64,000 nt of DNA from DATNPH01 sp036703315 (GTDB taxonomy: Bacteria > Cyanobacteriota > Cyanobacteriia > Cyanobacteriales > Coleofasciculaceae): NCBI GenBank assembly GCA_036703315.1, contig DATNPH010000061.1, positions 1 to 64,000 of the forward strand, given 5' to 3'. Positions 10,401 to 19,133 of this stretch are shown piece after piece. The notes below the pieces were generated by a model that saw only the letters and a program-made list of their open reading frames with translations, was not told the DNA's origin and searched no databases. Positions within the stretch are counted from its first letter, which is position 1. Every line of letters starts with the position of its first letter. A program made the position numbers and the translations under genes.

Positions 10401-10650
10401 TCAAGTCTGGGTTGAAGAGGGCTTTAAAAATATCCTCCAAGGAGTGAGCTACAGTTTTAATCGTTTCCAACCCAACGCTTGCTGCTGCCCCTTTGAGAGT
10501 GTGGGTAGTCCGCATCAGGTTGTGAACTTTATTGATACTGTAGTTTTCTCGGAGACTAAGCAATTCTTGTTCTAAGGCTTGCAATAGTTCCGGCGCTTCC
10601 TGGAGAAAGTAGCGGTAGCTTTGTTCGCGAATGCTTGGGTCATTAGTCAT
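7402..10650 (-). CDS. pixL: CheA-type hybrid histidine kinase (PixL-like)
   Basis: Central kinase of the phototaxis array, 1082 residues. The order is: N-terminal HPt domain with phospho-acceptor motif THTLKGAA (about residue 50); a long acidic/Ser-rich linker; a dimerisation region; the ATPase (LIRNAFDHGIESP, VRDDGQGL); a CheW-like regulatory domain; and a C-terminal receiver (LLVDDSITLRQ, acceptor Asp in LCDIEMPRMNG, PVVILTS, TKPF). This matches the Synechocystis PixL / Nostoc HmpE-type layout. A 70-bp palindromic repeat (9173-9242) is inserted in frame between the HPt linker and the dimerisation region. It follows pixJ, separated by heptamer repeats. The pix name rests on gene order pixG-H-I-J-L. 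Confidence 0.9.
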   Translation of the reverse strand: MTNDPSIREQSYRYFLQEAPELLQALEQELLSLRENYSINKVHNLMRTTHTLKGAAASVGLETIKTVAHSLEDIFKALFNPDLTIDLEIEALLFEGYECLRLPLAAELTGGQVNDTEILDRTAAVFAQLEEKLGDCFGQEAQIPSSIELGFDVTQSIFEVGVTQRLEEIAAVVASADLAVVATTLRTQSEVFLGLAESLNLPGFGAIAQAAIAALDTAPEQAVTIAQTALADFQAGQAAILNGDRTQGGQPSLTLKQLAGFSTSSTQLTQGEGEFPSLTSGLSPATLSSQEELATEPEFNWVTSAAHSQSSMGTSENEESDQSLLDVIWGGEAVVDSQTSEQSHEIRGTEDRENAASESPHHFITSSQELEVTVETPVSRYQRTNSEQTPAPQKEGSSQSPTVRVNVEHLEHLNYSIGELLTNQNLQSLQNEQLQTSVRVLLARLKQHQQRLNELQDWSDRLFVDAEQRRIGNWALGTRDWGLRTNNPLIPNSPSLIPEQSERFDSLELDRYSEVQLLVQSILEDAVQLAEASEAIELFGTQSTQTLDKQRRLLTSTRDSLMEARMLPLGEIFGRFPRVLQQLEALHDKFVALELRGTEVLVDKVVAEKLYGPLLHLIRNAFDHGIESPAIRQQRGKAQKGQIEIRAYHRGKSLVIEVRDDGQGLDFEQIRQRAVESQLISAQQAHGLNEAQLTNLLFEPGFSTVSQVNDLSGRGIGLDMVRAQLQALQGSVSVYSEPRRGTTFVLQIPLSLTITKLLVAQAGDQMYALLADAIEQILIPQAHQIRSWEGGKALQWGKGKDEQLIPVHQLSKVLGYFSEQPEPLISVPKRPVVPQGLARPIILIRCQDKLLGLEVDQLIGEQELVIRPLGAMILPPKYVYGGSILADGRLTLVIDGAALMQSVFDQQRAGSTGALASSTPPVLPFRQEQRQFPTQNRAALPPSPEPNFRTRPNKLVLLVDDSITLRQTLALTLERSGYQVLQAKDGYEAIEQLQHQTGIELVLCDIEMPRMNGFEFLKYRQQDAVLAEIPVVILTSRSGEKHRLIAAELGANDYITKPFLEHKLLATLIGVLEKNTFNSVPR
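9173..9242. repeat. Intergenic-type repeat inside pixL
   Basis: GAATTGGGAA (9173-9182) and TTCCCAATTC (9233-9242) are perfect inverted arms around tandem CAGTCCCTAGTCCC-type units. The tract is in frame and encodes a Trp/Asn/Pro-rich stretch with no resemblance to a CheA domain. Confidence 0.75.
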
Positions 10651-10662
10651 TTGTCAGTTATC

Positions 10663-10756
10663 CGTTGTCAATTGCTAATTGCTATCCGTGCATTGCCACT
10701 AGCCATTAGCCATTAGCCAATGACCAATGACTAATGACTACTGACTACTGACTAAT
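10663..10756. repeat. Heptamer repeat tract between pixJ and pixL
   Basis: Successive runs of TAGCCAT-, AATGACT- and ACTGACT-type heptamers fill most of the 108-bp gap. Confidence 0.8.
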
Positions 10757-10758
10757 GA

Positions 10759-13700
10759 CTAATCGACCTTAAACTGGTCAGCACTGGTCTGGAGGTTCTG
10801 AGCCATTGCCAAGAGTTCCTTGAAGGACGTGGAAATATCGATCGACTCTTCCGAGGTCTTGTTTGCGATCGCTGCCACCTCAGTCATGGTTTGCGTCACC
10901 GATTGGAACTGCTGGGTCTGTACCTGCGTTGCCTCGGTGATGCCCTCTACGATATGGCTGATTTGGGTCGTGGCTTCCACGATTGCACTTAGATGCTGGC
11001 GAGCATCGGTGACGAGATTGGTTCCTTGGGCAACCTGCTGAATACCCGTCTCCATCGCAGTGGAAACCTCAGCTGTACCCTCCTGGATTTCCTGAACCAG
11101 CTGCTCGATCTCGGTAGTCGCCTCAGCCGACTGACGTGCCAGAGAACGCACCTCATCAGCAACGACGACAAAGCCGCGCCCATACTCTCCCGCTCTGGTA
11201 GCTTCAATTGCTGCGTTCAGCGCCAACAGTTGGGTCTGAGTTGTAAAGTTGCTAATCAGGTTCACCACCCTGGAAACCTTCTGAGACGATTCACTCAACC
11301 GCTTGAGCCGCTTGCTGGTTTCTGCCACCGTCTCCCGGATGGCAAGAATTCCATCCACAGAACGGTTCATTGCCGCATCCCCTTGCCGGACAGTCTGGTT
11401 AGCCTGTTGCACCGCTTGGTCTACCTGTTGAGCGTTGCTTTCCACAGCTTCTGTAAACTCAACCATCTGCTGAATTTGCCCTAAGCCGATTTCTAGGGAC
11501 TGGAACTGCTGTTGAGCTTGGCTTGCAAGATTAGCAATTGCAGATTCGCTCTGTTGGGAGGTTTGTGCAACTTGCCTGGACGCTACCTGCACCTGCTTGA
11601 CGATACCACGCAGGCTTTGCAGGGTGTTGTTGTAAGCATCAGCAATTGTACCCACTTCATTTTCCGTCACAGGAGCGCGAACGGTGAGATCTCCATTGAG
11701 AGCCGGTCGCACGGCCGTCAGCAGTTGGATAACCTCCTGTTGGATTTGTTCTTTAGCGGCTTTTTCTCGTTGGGCGGCTTCTGCTAGTTGCTCCGACTGC
11801 TGCTGCACCTGGGCCAGATAGTCTACTTGTCGCATCGCAGCACCGATTTGCACAGCGATCTGTTTGAGGGCGCTGACTTCAACCTCTGCCCATGAGCGAA
11901 CTTCACTATTCTGGTAGACACCCAGTAAACCCCAAAGCTTGTCATCCTTGAAAATTGGCACAATCACATAAGCTTTGACCTCAAATTCCTCCAACACTTC
12001 AATTTCATAGGGAGAGTGATTAGCCGCGTGGATGTTATTCACCACCAAGCTTTCACCGTTGCGATACGGACCCCCCTGGGCTTCTTGGACATCGATCCTG
12101 GGCCAGATGGCTCCGATCTCAGAACTCTCCGAAGAATTCCAGCCTTTGGTCGCCGACTCAGCGACCAATTCACTACTCCAATCGGCATTGAAGCGATAGA
12201 TTGCTACGCGATCGCATTTCAGCAGCAGCCGAGTTGCTTGATTGCTGACGCGAAAGATGGTGTCTGTGTCTTGAGACTGAAGGATTTTGGGGATGATTTC
12301 GGCTACTGAATTGCTGACTTTAGCCGCTTTAGCCATCTGGTCGGATTGTGCCTGTAGCTGCGCCAAGTATTCTGTCTGCTGTAGAGCTGACCCGAGTTGA
12401 CGACCAATGTTAGCCAGCAACGTGAGTTCACTTTCTAACCAGTGCCGAGGTCCACTGTGTTGAAATGCACTCAGCAAACCCCAGAGCTTCTCCCCTTGTT
12501 TGATGGGAACGATGAGGAAGGATTTGATCCCAAAGTATTCCAAAATTTCCACATGGCATTCGCTTAAACCAGCCATGTAGACATCATCCGCAACAAAGGA
12601 TTCGTTGTTGGCAAACCTGCCGCCATTGTGTTCCTTGATATAGGTGTCTTCCCAAGCACTGCCAACTAGTTTGGGCCATCCTCCCGACTCAGACTCATAG
12701 ATAAAGTCGCCGAAAAAGTCTGGACGGAACTTGTATATACACACTCGCTCCACATTCAGGAGTTGCCGCACTTCTTGCACAGCCGTCTCACAAGCGCTCT
12801 CAAGGTATGTCGCATTGCTAATCTTGTCGATGATTGCGGGGAGCTCTTGCTTGTACTTGACAACTTTGGTCTTTTCTTCTACCAACTCCGCTTGCTGTAG
12901 AGCCAGCCCCAGCTGGTTACTAATCTGAGTTAAAAACCTGACTTCATCGTCTTCCCAATGGCGGGCGGCGCTGTGTTGATACGCGCATAGCAAGCCCCAG
13001 AGTTTCTGCTCTTGAAAAATTGCAATGATCGCGCAAGCTTTGATCTCAAAACCCTCATAGATTTCCACATGGCAATCGCTCAAACCCGAATCGTAGCTAA
13101 GATGATCTACAATAAAGGGTTGATTGTTGCGGAATCGGCCCCCTTGGAACTCCTTCATATAGGTGTCTTCCCAAGCCGTACCAACCATTTGCGGCAAATC
13201 TCCGATCTGAGACTCAAAGACAAATTCACCGGAATAGTCTGAGCGGAACTTGCAAATAGCGACTCGCTCCACACCGAGTAGTTTCCGGACTTCGGAGGTT
13301 GTTGTCTTGAAAATACTCTCAATCTCGATCGTCTGGCGCATCTTGTCGCTGACACGGGCGACTAGGCGGGCTACTGCTCGCTCCCACTCGGCTACTTTGG
13401 CGAGCCGGGTGGATTGCTCTCGTAGCTTCTCTTGGTACTCGGCTTGCTCTAGAGCCACTCCCAGTTGAGTGCCAACTTGAGTCAGCGCCCTAACTTCACC
13501 GTCTTCCCAAGCACGAGGTCCAGAGTTTTGATAAACAGCTAATAGACCCCAAAGCCTTTCTCCTTGGACAATTGGAACAATGATGTAGGCTCTCGCTTGA
13601 TATTGCTCCAGAAGGTCAATGTAACAAGGTGTAAAGCCTGCTTGGTAAATATCATTGGCAACCCTGAAGTTTGCTCCCTTGGCATACATTCCCCCCTGAG

Positions 13701-16470
13701 TTTGTTGCAAATAGGTATCGACAACTCGGGCTTTGCCACCGCCAAGGATTTTTGCACTGCACTCGCTGACATTTTCTCGCAGGAGCGGGTTTTCAAGCTG
13801 TTCGATCATCAGAGCAGTCCAATTACTAGCGACTGACTCGGCGACAAACTCACCACTCCAATCGGGTTCAAAGCGATAGACAACCACACGTTCAGCTTTT
13901 AGGAAGTCTCGAACTTGTTGAGTTGTGGTCTTGAAAATGGTGTTAATGTCCAGGGACTTGCGAATTTTGTCGATCACTCGAACAAGCGCTTGCTCCCGCT
14001 CTGCGGTTTTGGTAAGTTGCACAGCTTGAGTCTCAACTTGTTCCAAGTACTCCGCCTGCTGCAAGGCCACCGCCAGTTGATTAGCAATTTGAGAGAGTAC
14101 CTTAACTTCACCCTCTTCCCAGTGCCGTGGTCCACTGTGTTGAAACGCCGAGAGCAACCCCCACAGCTTCTTCCCTTGGAAGATGGAAACCACCATGCAG
14201 GATTTAACTCCGAAGTATTCCAAGGCTTCCACATGGCAATCGGTTAAGCCCCCGTTGTACACATCATCGACGACTAGGGGTTCATTGTTGCGGAACCGAC
14301 CGCCTTGGTGTTCATTTAAATAGGGGTCTTCCCAACCACTGCCCACCAGTTCCGGCCAATCCCCAGACTCCGACTCCACGAGAAAGTCGCCGAAATAGTC
14401 GGGACGGAACTTATAGATGGTCAAGCGCTCTACGCCGAGGAGTTTGCGGACTTCCTGAGTTGTTGTCTTGAAAATCGTGTCGATATCCGAGGTTTGGCGA
14501 ATCTTTTCGATTACCTTGGCAGTAGCTCGATCCTGCTCTGCGGTTTTGGCTATCTGGTTGGATTTCTCCCGCAACTGCTCCAGGTATTCCGCCTGCTGCA
14601 AAGCCACTCCTAGTTGACTACCAATTTGAGTCAGTACTTTGACTTCACTCTCTTCCCAATGCCGGGGGCCACTATGTTGAAACGCACTGAGCAATCCCCA
14701 GAGCTTCGTCCCTTGGAAGATGGAAACCACCATACAGGATTTAACTCCAAAGTTCTCCAATGCTTCTACATGACATTCAGTTAGGCTGCCATCGTAGACA
14801 TCATCGGTGACTAGGGCTTCGTTGTTGCGGAACCGACCGCCTTGGTGTTCATTTAAATAGGGGTCTTCCCAACCACTGCCCACCAGTTTCGGCCATCCTC
14901 CGGATTCAGACTCCACGACAAAGTCGCCAAAATAGTCCGGGCGGAACTTATAAATGGTCACGCGCTCCACGTTTAGGAGTTTCCGGACTTCCTGAGTTGT
15001 TGTTTTGAAGATGGTGTCAATGTCTGAAGTCTGGCGAATCTTTTTGATCGCGCGGACATTCGCTCGCTCCTGCTCTGCGGCTTTGGCAAGTTGATCAGCT
15101 TGCTTTTGCAGATTTCCCAGGAATTGAGCCTGCTGAATGGCTACACCAAACTGCCTGCCAACTAGAGCCAGCATGTTGACTTCTGCCGCATCCCACTGAC
15201 GCGCTCCTGAGTTCTGGAAAGCGCCCAGTAGCCCCCAAAGATTGTCTCCTTCGATAATTGGCGCAATGGTATAGGCTTTGGCCTCAAATTGTTCCAGCAA
15301 TTCAATGTGACAATCAGCCAGACCCGCTGTGTAGATGTTATTTACTACATGGGATTCTTCATGGCGATACCGCCCTCCTTGGGTCTCTTGTAAATAAGTA
15401 TCGTTCCAGACTTTTTTGATACCGGGTTCCACCAACCGTACCCAGTCCGACCCCACCGACTCAGTGACAAACTCACCACCCCAGTCAGGATTGAAGCGAT
15501 AGACGGCAACGCGATCGCACTGGAGGTGCTGCCGAAGTTCTCTGGTGGCGTTGTTAAAGACGGTCTCGACATCTAGAGAGTAGAGAATGTTTTTAAGGAT
15601 TTTAGCCGCAACTTTACCGACAACTTTGGTCTGCTCAACTTGCTTTTTCTGCTGGTTGCGAAGTTCGGTTGGCTGAAGGTTGAGCCTCAGTTCAGTGATG
15701 ACTTGGTAGAGCAGATTCACTTCCGCTTCCTGCCATCGCCGCGAAATACCAGAGCACTGCTGCACGACGAGCAAGCCCCACACTAGTCCATCCACGATAA
15801 TCGGCAGACTCAGGCTTGCTTTCACCTGGAACCGTTGCATCAGTTGAAGTTGGTGAACACTCCCAGTCTTATGGTAGATATGCTCTAGGGCAACGACTTG
15901 CTGTTGCTGGTAGTCCTGTCGATCTTGAGCACCAAACGTGATCGCTGGTAAAGATTCATTGATGCTGGGAGTATAACCAGTCGCCATCGCCTCAGTCAGC
16001 ACCGTACCGTGGGTGTCACTCTGAAAGCGGTAGATCAATGCTCGGTCTACCTTTAAATGCTCGCGAACTTCAGTTACTGTAATTGTCAATAGGGCATCAA
16101 GATCGAGATCTGTGGCTCGGCGCATCTGACTGGCAAGGGTTAATAACCACTGGCGATCGCGCTTTAATTGTTCCTCGGCAGTAGCGACAGAAAGGTGACG
16201 CTTAGACTCCGTTTGCAAGCTTTGAGCCCATTTTTCTAGCTGAAGAATTTTTTCATGGGTTTCAGGCTTAGCCAGATCTCCCGCCTGTTCAAGGTCTGCT
16301 TTAATAGCAGTGACTAATGTCAAAGCTGGGTGTAAACTATCACCATTGCCATTGACCTCAGTGCGGTGTATAGACTCGGATAGTTCAGATTCTTGTAAGA
16401 CTGGAGCCAGCTCCTCTGTGGTCATATCGCTACCGTTACTATTTAGATTCGTGTGACTAAAGTTGGTCAT
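10759..16470 (-). CDS. pixJ: Multi-GAF phototaxis receptor (PixJ-like cyanobacteriochrome MCP)
   Basis: Methyl-accepting receptor of 1903 residues that senses light and drives the PixL kinase. I count eight GAF domains starting near residues 120, 300, 480, 660, 840, 1045, 1215 and 1395, then HAMP (about 1590) and an MCP signalling domain with the hairpin tip ALNAAIEATRAGEYGRGFVV. The bilin-binding Cys (as in DCHIELLEQF) is present in GAFs 2, 3, 4, 6 and 7. GAF5 has PCYIDLLEQY instead, plus an insertion carrying a second Cys (VSECSAK). GAF1 (VHQLQLMQRF) and GAF8 (SPYEIEVLEEF) lack the Cys. No clear transmembrane segment is visible, so it may be cytoplasmic. GAF3 and GAF4 are near copies. It is the fourth gene of the pixGHIJL-like run. 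Confidence 0.92.
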   Translation of the reverse strand: MTNFSHTNLNSNGSDMTTEELAPVLQESELSESIHRTEVNGNGDSLHPALTLVTAIKADLEQAGDLAKPETHEKILQLEKWAQSLQTESKRHLSVATAEEQLKRDRQWLLTLASQMRRATDLDLDALLTITVTEVREHLKVDRALIYRFQSDTHGTVLTEAMATGYTPSINESLPAITFGAQDRQDYQQQQVVALEHIYHKTGSVHQLQLMQRFQVKASLSLPIIVDGLVWGLLVVQQCSGISRRWQEAEVNLLYQVITELRLNLQPTELRNQQKKQVEQTKVVGKVAAKILKNILYSLDVETVFNNATRELRQHLQCDRVAVYRFNPDWGGEFVTESVGSDWVRLVEPGIKKVWNDTYLQETQGGRYRHEESHVVNNIYTAGLADCHIELLEQFEAKAYTIAPIIEGDNLWGLLGAFQNSGARQWDAAEVNMLALVGRQFGVAIQQAQFLGNLQKQADQLAKAAEQERANVRAIKKIRQTSDIDTIFKTTTQEVRKLLNVERVTIYKFRPDYFGDFVVESESGGWPKLVGSGWEDPYLNEHQGGRFRNNEALVTDDVYDGSLTECHVEALENFGVKSCMVVSIFQGTKLWGLLSAFQHSGPRHWEESEVKVLTQIGSQLGVALQQAEYLEQLREKSNQIAKTAEQDRATAKVIEKIRQTSDIDTIFKTTTQEVRKLLGVERLTIYKFRPDYFGDFLVESESGDWPELVGSGWEDPYLNEHQGGRFRNNEPLVVDDVYNGGLTDCHVEALEYFGVKSCMVVSIFQGKKLWGLLSAFQHSGPRHWEEGEVKVLSQIANQLAVALQQAEYLEQVETQAVQLTKTAEREQALVRVIDKIRKSLDINTIFKTTTQQVRDFLKAERVVVYRFEPDWSGEFVAESVASNWTALMIEQLENPLLRENVSECSAKILGGGKARVVDTYLQQTQGGMYAKGANFRVANDIYQAGFTPCYIDLLEQYQARAYIIVPIVQGERLWGLLAVYQNSGPRAWEDGEVRALTQVGTQLGVALEQAEYQEKLREQSTRLAKVAEWERAVARLVARVSDKMRQTIEIESIFKTTTSEVRKLLGVERVAICKFRSDYSGEFVFESQIGDLPQMVGTAWEDTYMKEFQGGRFRNNQPFIVDHLSYDSGLSDCHVEIYEGFEIKACAIIAIFQEQKLWGLLCAYQHSAARHWEDDEVRFLTQISNQLGLALQQAELVEEKTKVVKYKQELPAIIDKISNATYLESACETAVQEVRQLLNVERVCIYKFRPDFFGDFIYESESGGWPKLVGSAWEDTYIKEHNGGRFANNESFVADDVYMAGLSECHVEILEYFGIKSFLIVPIKQGEKLWGLLSAFQHSGPRHWLESELTLLANIGRQLGSALQQTEYLAQLQAQSDQMAKAAKVSNSVAEIIPKILQSQDTDTIFRVSNQATRLLLKCDRVAIYRFNADWSSELVAESATKGWNSSESSEIGAIWPRIDVQEAQGGPYRNGESLVVNNIHAANHSPYEIEVLEEFEVKAYVIVPIFKDDKLWGLLGVYQNSEVRSWAEVEVSALKQIAVQIGAAMRQVDYLAQVQQQSEQLAEAAQREKAAKEQIQQEVIQLLTAVRPALNGDLTVRAPVTENEVGTIADAYNNTLQSLRGIVKQVQVASRQVAQTSQQSESAIANLASQAQQQFQSLEIGLGQIQQMVEFTEAVESNAQQVDQAVQQANQTVRQGDAAMNRSVDGILAIRETVAETSKRLKRLSESSQKVSRVVNLISNFTTQTQLLALNAAIEATRAGEYGRGFVVVADEVRSLARQSAEATTEIEQLVQEIQEGTAEVSTAMETGIQQVAQGTNLVTDARQHLSAIVEATTQISHIVEGITEATQVQTQQFQSVTQTMTEVAAIANKTSEESIDISTSFKELLAMAQNLQTSADQFKVD

Positions 16471-16614
16471 GATTTGCCTCTACATCGCAATGTCAAAGTA
16501 GATGACTGCCATCGTGGGTAAGGGTAATCTGGCAATTCCCTTTCTACCGATTACCAATTACCCAAATTACAAATTGGTTTAATCTCTAAATGTCTCGGTT
16601 CAAGAGACTCTTCT

Positions 16615-17145
16615 TCAATGCATCTGCCACAGGGGACTCTGAGTAATGGCTGTGACGTCTAAGACCGTACCGTTGTCTCCAGGCAAATACCCTAGAACAT
16701 AAGGCAAGAGCTTGGGCGGAAACAAGCCAGTCGCCGATGGCTGAAGTTTCTGCAAGTCGTGTAACTCAATATCGTTGACTTGCTGCACCACCAAACCCAC
16801 AGTCTGAGTGTTGACCTGAATCACCATTACCACAAGGGTCGCCAACACTCGTCCTTGCTCAGCCAGGGAGGGATAACCAACAAGATGATTTAGGTCGATA
16901 AGCCAGAGCATTGTTCCCCGCCAATTACAAATTCCCAAAATGCAACTGGGCATTTCCGGAACTGGCAGAATTTCTGCCACGTTCAACCTGAGAATTTCCA
17001 CGATTTGCTCCAACGGAAGCAGCGCACTGTCCTGATGCCCCAGAGGAAAGCGGAGTAGCCTTTGACGAGTTTCTGGGGGTAGTGGCTCTAATGTCAGTGG
17101 GTCAAGACTAATTGCTGTTGAGCTGACAAACATCGGGGTGAGCAT
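16615..17145 (-). CDS. pixI: CheW-like coupling protein PixI
   Basis: CheW-domain protein, 176 residues. The hydrophobic strand LLRFPLGHQDSALLPLEQIV (about 30-49) and ILGICNWRGTMLWLIDLNHL (about 69-88, with the CheW NWRG motif) are typical. It couples the PixJ receptor to the PixL kinase. It lies between the CheY-type gene (78-bp gap with an imperfect AACAACAAA inverted repeat) and the receptor gene, the PixI position in known clusters. Confidence 0.85.
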   Translation of the reverse strand: MLTPMFVSSTAISLDPLTLEPLPPETRQRLLRFPLGHQDSALLPLEQIVEILRLNVAEILPVPEMPSCILGICNWRGTMLWLIDLNHLVGYPSLAEQGRVLATLVVMVIQVNTQTVGLVVQQVNDIELHDLQKLQPSATGLFPPKLLPYVLGYLPGDNGTVLDVTAITQSPLWQMH

Positions 17146-17222
17146 AGTTGTTATCGATTGTTGGTTATTAGTTGTCGGAGTTGTTGGTTATTTGCAAACA
17201 ACAAATAATGAACAACAAACAA

Positions 17223-17588
17223 CTAAACAGCCGTCAATTGCCGAATGGTTTGCATCAGTTTTTGCTGGTCTATTGGTTTGGGTATGTAGGCATCAGCCCC
17301 CAGCATTGAACCCCAAAGTTTGTCTGCCTCAGTTCCTTTTGTTGAGCAAATCACCACGGGAATTTGCTGCGTACTAGCATTAGCCTTGAGTTCTCGGCAC
17401 AGTTCAAACCCGCTTTGCCCTGGCAAGATCACATCAAGAATCACTAAATCTGGTTTCTGCACCTGGAGTTTGAGCTGAGCCTCTTCTCCACTTTTGACAC
17501 TAACTACCGTTAAACCTGCCTGCCTGAGATAACAGGTCATTAACTCTGTTTCTGTCAAGCTATCTTCAACTAAAAGGACTGTAATCAT
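17223..17588 (-). CDS. pixH: CheY-type response regulator PixH
   Basis: Single-domain receiver of 121 residues. The conserved acidic pair is in LLVEDSLTE, the phospho-acceptor Asp in VILDVILPGQSG, and the switch and Lys residues in VVICSTKG and PKPID. CheY-like output of PixL; in Synechocystis the paired regulators PixG and PixH influence type IV pilus activity. It has no effector domain. It is located between pixG and pixI, the conserved order. Confidence 0.88.
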   Translation of the reverse strand: MITVLLVEDSLTETELMTCYLRQAGLTVVSVKSGEEAQLKLQVQKPDLVILDVILPGQSGFELCRELKANASTQQIPVVICSTKGTEADKLWGSMLGADAYIPKPIDQQKLMQTIRQLTAV

Positions 17589-17757
17589 CTCTAAATCTCG
17601 CTAGATAACTCTGCCATACCCGTAGGTTGGCAATGACAGGAAAGCGGGGCGGGGGTTGTACTGCTTCCTCTAAGTAGAACGTTGGTAGAGGTTAAACCCT
17701 ATTGCTTCCCTTTATAGGTGGGGTAATTTCATAGTTCCTACTTCAGCCTTTAGTTGA

Positions 17758-19074
17758 CTAATCTAGGCTTAGAATCTTCTGTTCGGGAGACCAACTCCCA
17801 ACTATTGACAACTTCTGTGATGGAACAGGTGTTGGTTGCTGTGGTGATTTCTGTAGATGTAGATGTAGTATATTCAGCACTTTCTCCGTATTGATCGGCT
17901 TGGCTAAAAAGCCTGAAGAACCAACCATCTTTGCCCGCACCCGATCTACAATTCCGTCATTGCTAGTGAGAATAATGATCGGCGTATCTTTGAAAGCCGA
18001 AACGCGACGAATTTGGGTACAGATTTCATACCCGTTAGCAATGGGCATAACCAAATCTAGGAAAATCAGGTCAGGTTTGTTCTCTATCAACATCGGCAGT
18101 GCTTGCACTGGGTCTTGAATATTGATGCACCGATAGCCAGCCTCAGTGAGAATTTGAGTCATCGTCAGGCTATCAGTTCGGCTGTCATCGATATAAGCCA
18201 CTAAGGGGCTAGTCGATTGATGTTGTGAGTTTACAGAAGTAGCGCCAAGTGCTGAGCCACGGGTAGTGGCTGTAAATGTCTTAACGGAACAGCGTACATC
18301 CTCTACCTCTGTAAGCCCTATCAACCCTTGACGAATACAGGGCATGACGGGTTTGGTCAGAAGCACTAGGTTCCGATTCATCTTGACGGCTAAATCCCGG
18401 AAGGTCTGATAACCATCTGCTTGGGTAGTCAGGTTGCGGTAGACAATTGGTGATGTCAGCTCTTGTAATCTTTCAGCCTTCAAGATCACAGGAGCTAAGT
18501 TGGGGGAACAACCTTCTAAGCCAGCTCGCTGCCAAGCCTCCCAAAACTTCAGAGCCGATCGCCAAACCTGATCGACAGGAGTAACAAATAATTTTGAATC
18601 TATATTATCTACTGTTATTGTTCGATAGGTCAGTTTTTCCGCCGAACGATAGCCGAGTGATTCCCCCGCTTGGATAATATCGAACAGGATCTCAACTATT
18701 TGACCTTCAATGATCGCCTGTAGTTGCTCCTGTCGGATTTTTCCTTGTCTGGCTAGTTCTGCTAATGAATCGTAATCTGGAACATGAAGCGGCTTCGACT
18801 CCTCCTCAACTATCAGTTGTGGACAGTGCCAAGCTAACTGCCGACACCAACGACGAATCGGATGCACCTGACTAGTCGCCCAAACCAAACCTCCCCCAGA
18901 GAAATACAGACTCCATTTCTGACTTAGGCTATTTTCATTAGTTAAATCCAACCGACCACTAAATTGCTCTTGGCGGCAAATCTGAATTTGGTCTGAGAGT
19001 CCACCAATAGTAACTATTTCATAGTCAGTAGTCATTACAGGTTTGAGCGAACGGATAGATAATGGAATCAGCAT
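17758..19074 (-). CDS. pixG: PatA-type response regulator PixG
   Basis: PatA/PixG family regulator, 438 residues from the ATG at 19074. A TTG three codons earlier would also be possible, but the ATG has GAGG at 11 nt. The N-terminus is a PATAN (DUF4388-like) region with FSGRLDLTNENSLSQKWSLY. A helical middle follows, and the C-terminal receiver has LVAYIDDSRTDS, acceptor Asp in LIFLDLVMPIANG, IIILTSND and AKPI. It is the first gene of the phototaxis cluster, so its upstream region (19084-19957) should hold the promoter. A 9-bp hairpin lies just before the start. Confidence 0.88.
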   Translation of the reverse strand: MLIPLSIRSLKPVMTTDYEIVTIGGLSDQIQICRQEQFSGRLDLTNENSLSQKWSLYFSGGGLVWATSQVHPIRRWCRQLAWHCPQLIVEEESKPLHVPDYDSLAELARQGKIRQEQLQAIIEGQIVEILFDIIQAGESLGYRSAEKLTYRTITVDNIDSKLFVTPVDQVWRSALKFWEAWQRAGLEGCSPNLAPVILKAERLQELTSPIVYRNLTTQADGYQTFRDLAVKMNRNLVLLTKPVMPCIRQGLIGLTEVEDVRCSVKTFTATTRGSALGATSVNSQHQSTSPLVAYIDDSRTDSLTMTQILTEAGYRCINIQDPVQALPMLIENKPDLIFLDLVMPIANGYEICTQIRRVSAFKDTPIIILTSNDGIVDRVRAKMVGSSGFLAKPINTEKVLNILHLHLQKSPQQPTPVPSQKLSIVGSWSPEQKILSLD

Positions 19075-19109
19075 TGTGAGCAAGACCTCAACTGTGAAAG
19101 TGAAGAGAA

Positions 19110-19133
19110 TTATTATCTAAGAGCAGATAATAA
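19110..19133 (-). promoter_or_regulatory. Hairpin or operator in the pixG leader
   Basis: TTATTATCT and AGATAATAA are perfect 9-bp arms around AAGAGC, 36 bp upstream of the chosen pixG ATG. It could be a dimeric regulator site or a leader hairpin limiting translation. Confidence 0.5.

Noticed and set aside
10663..10756. Possible CRISPR-like array
   Set aside because: Units are contiguous heptamers without spacers. The same applies to 1145-1180, 20727-20749 and 25495-25550.
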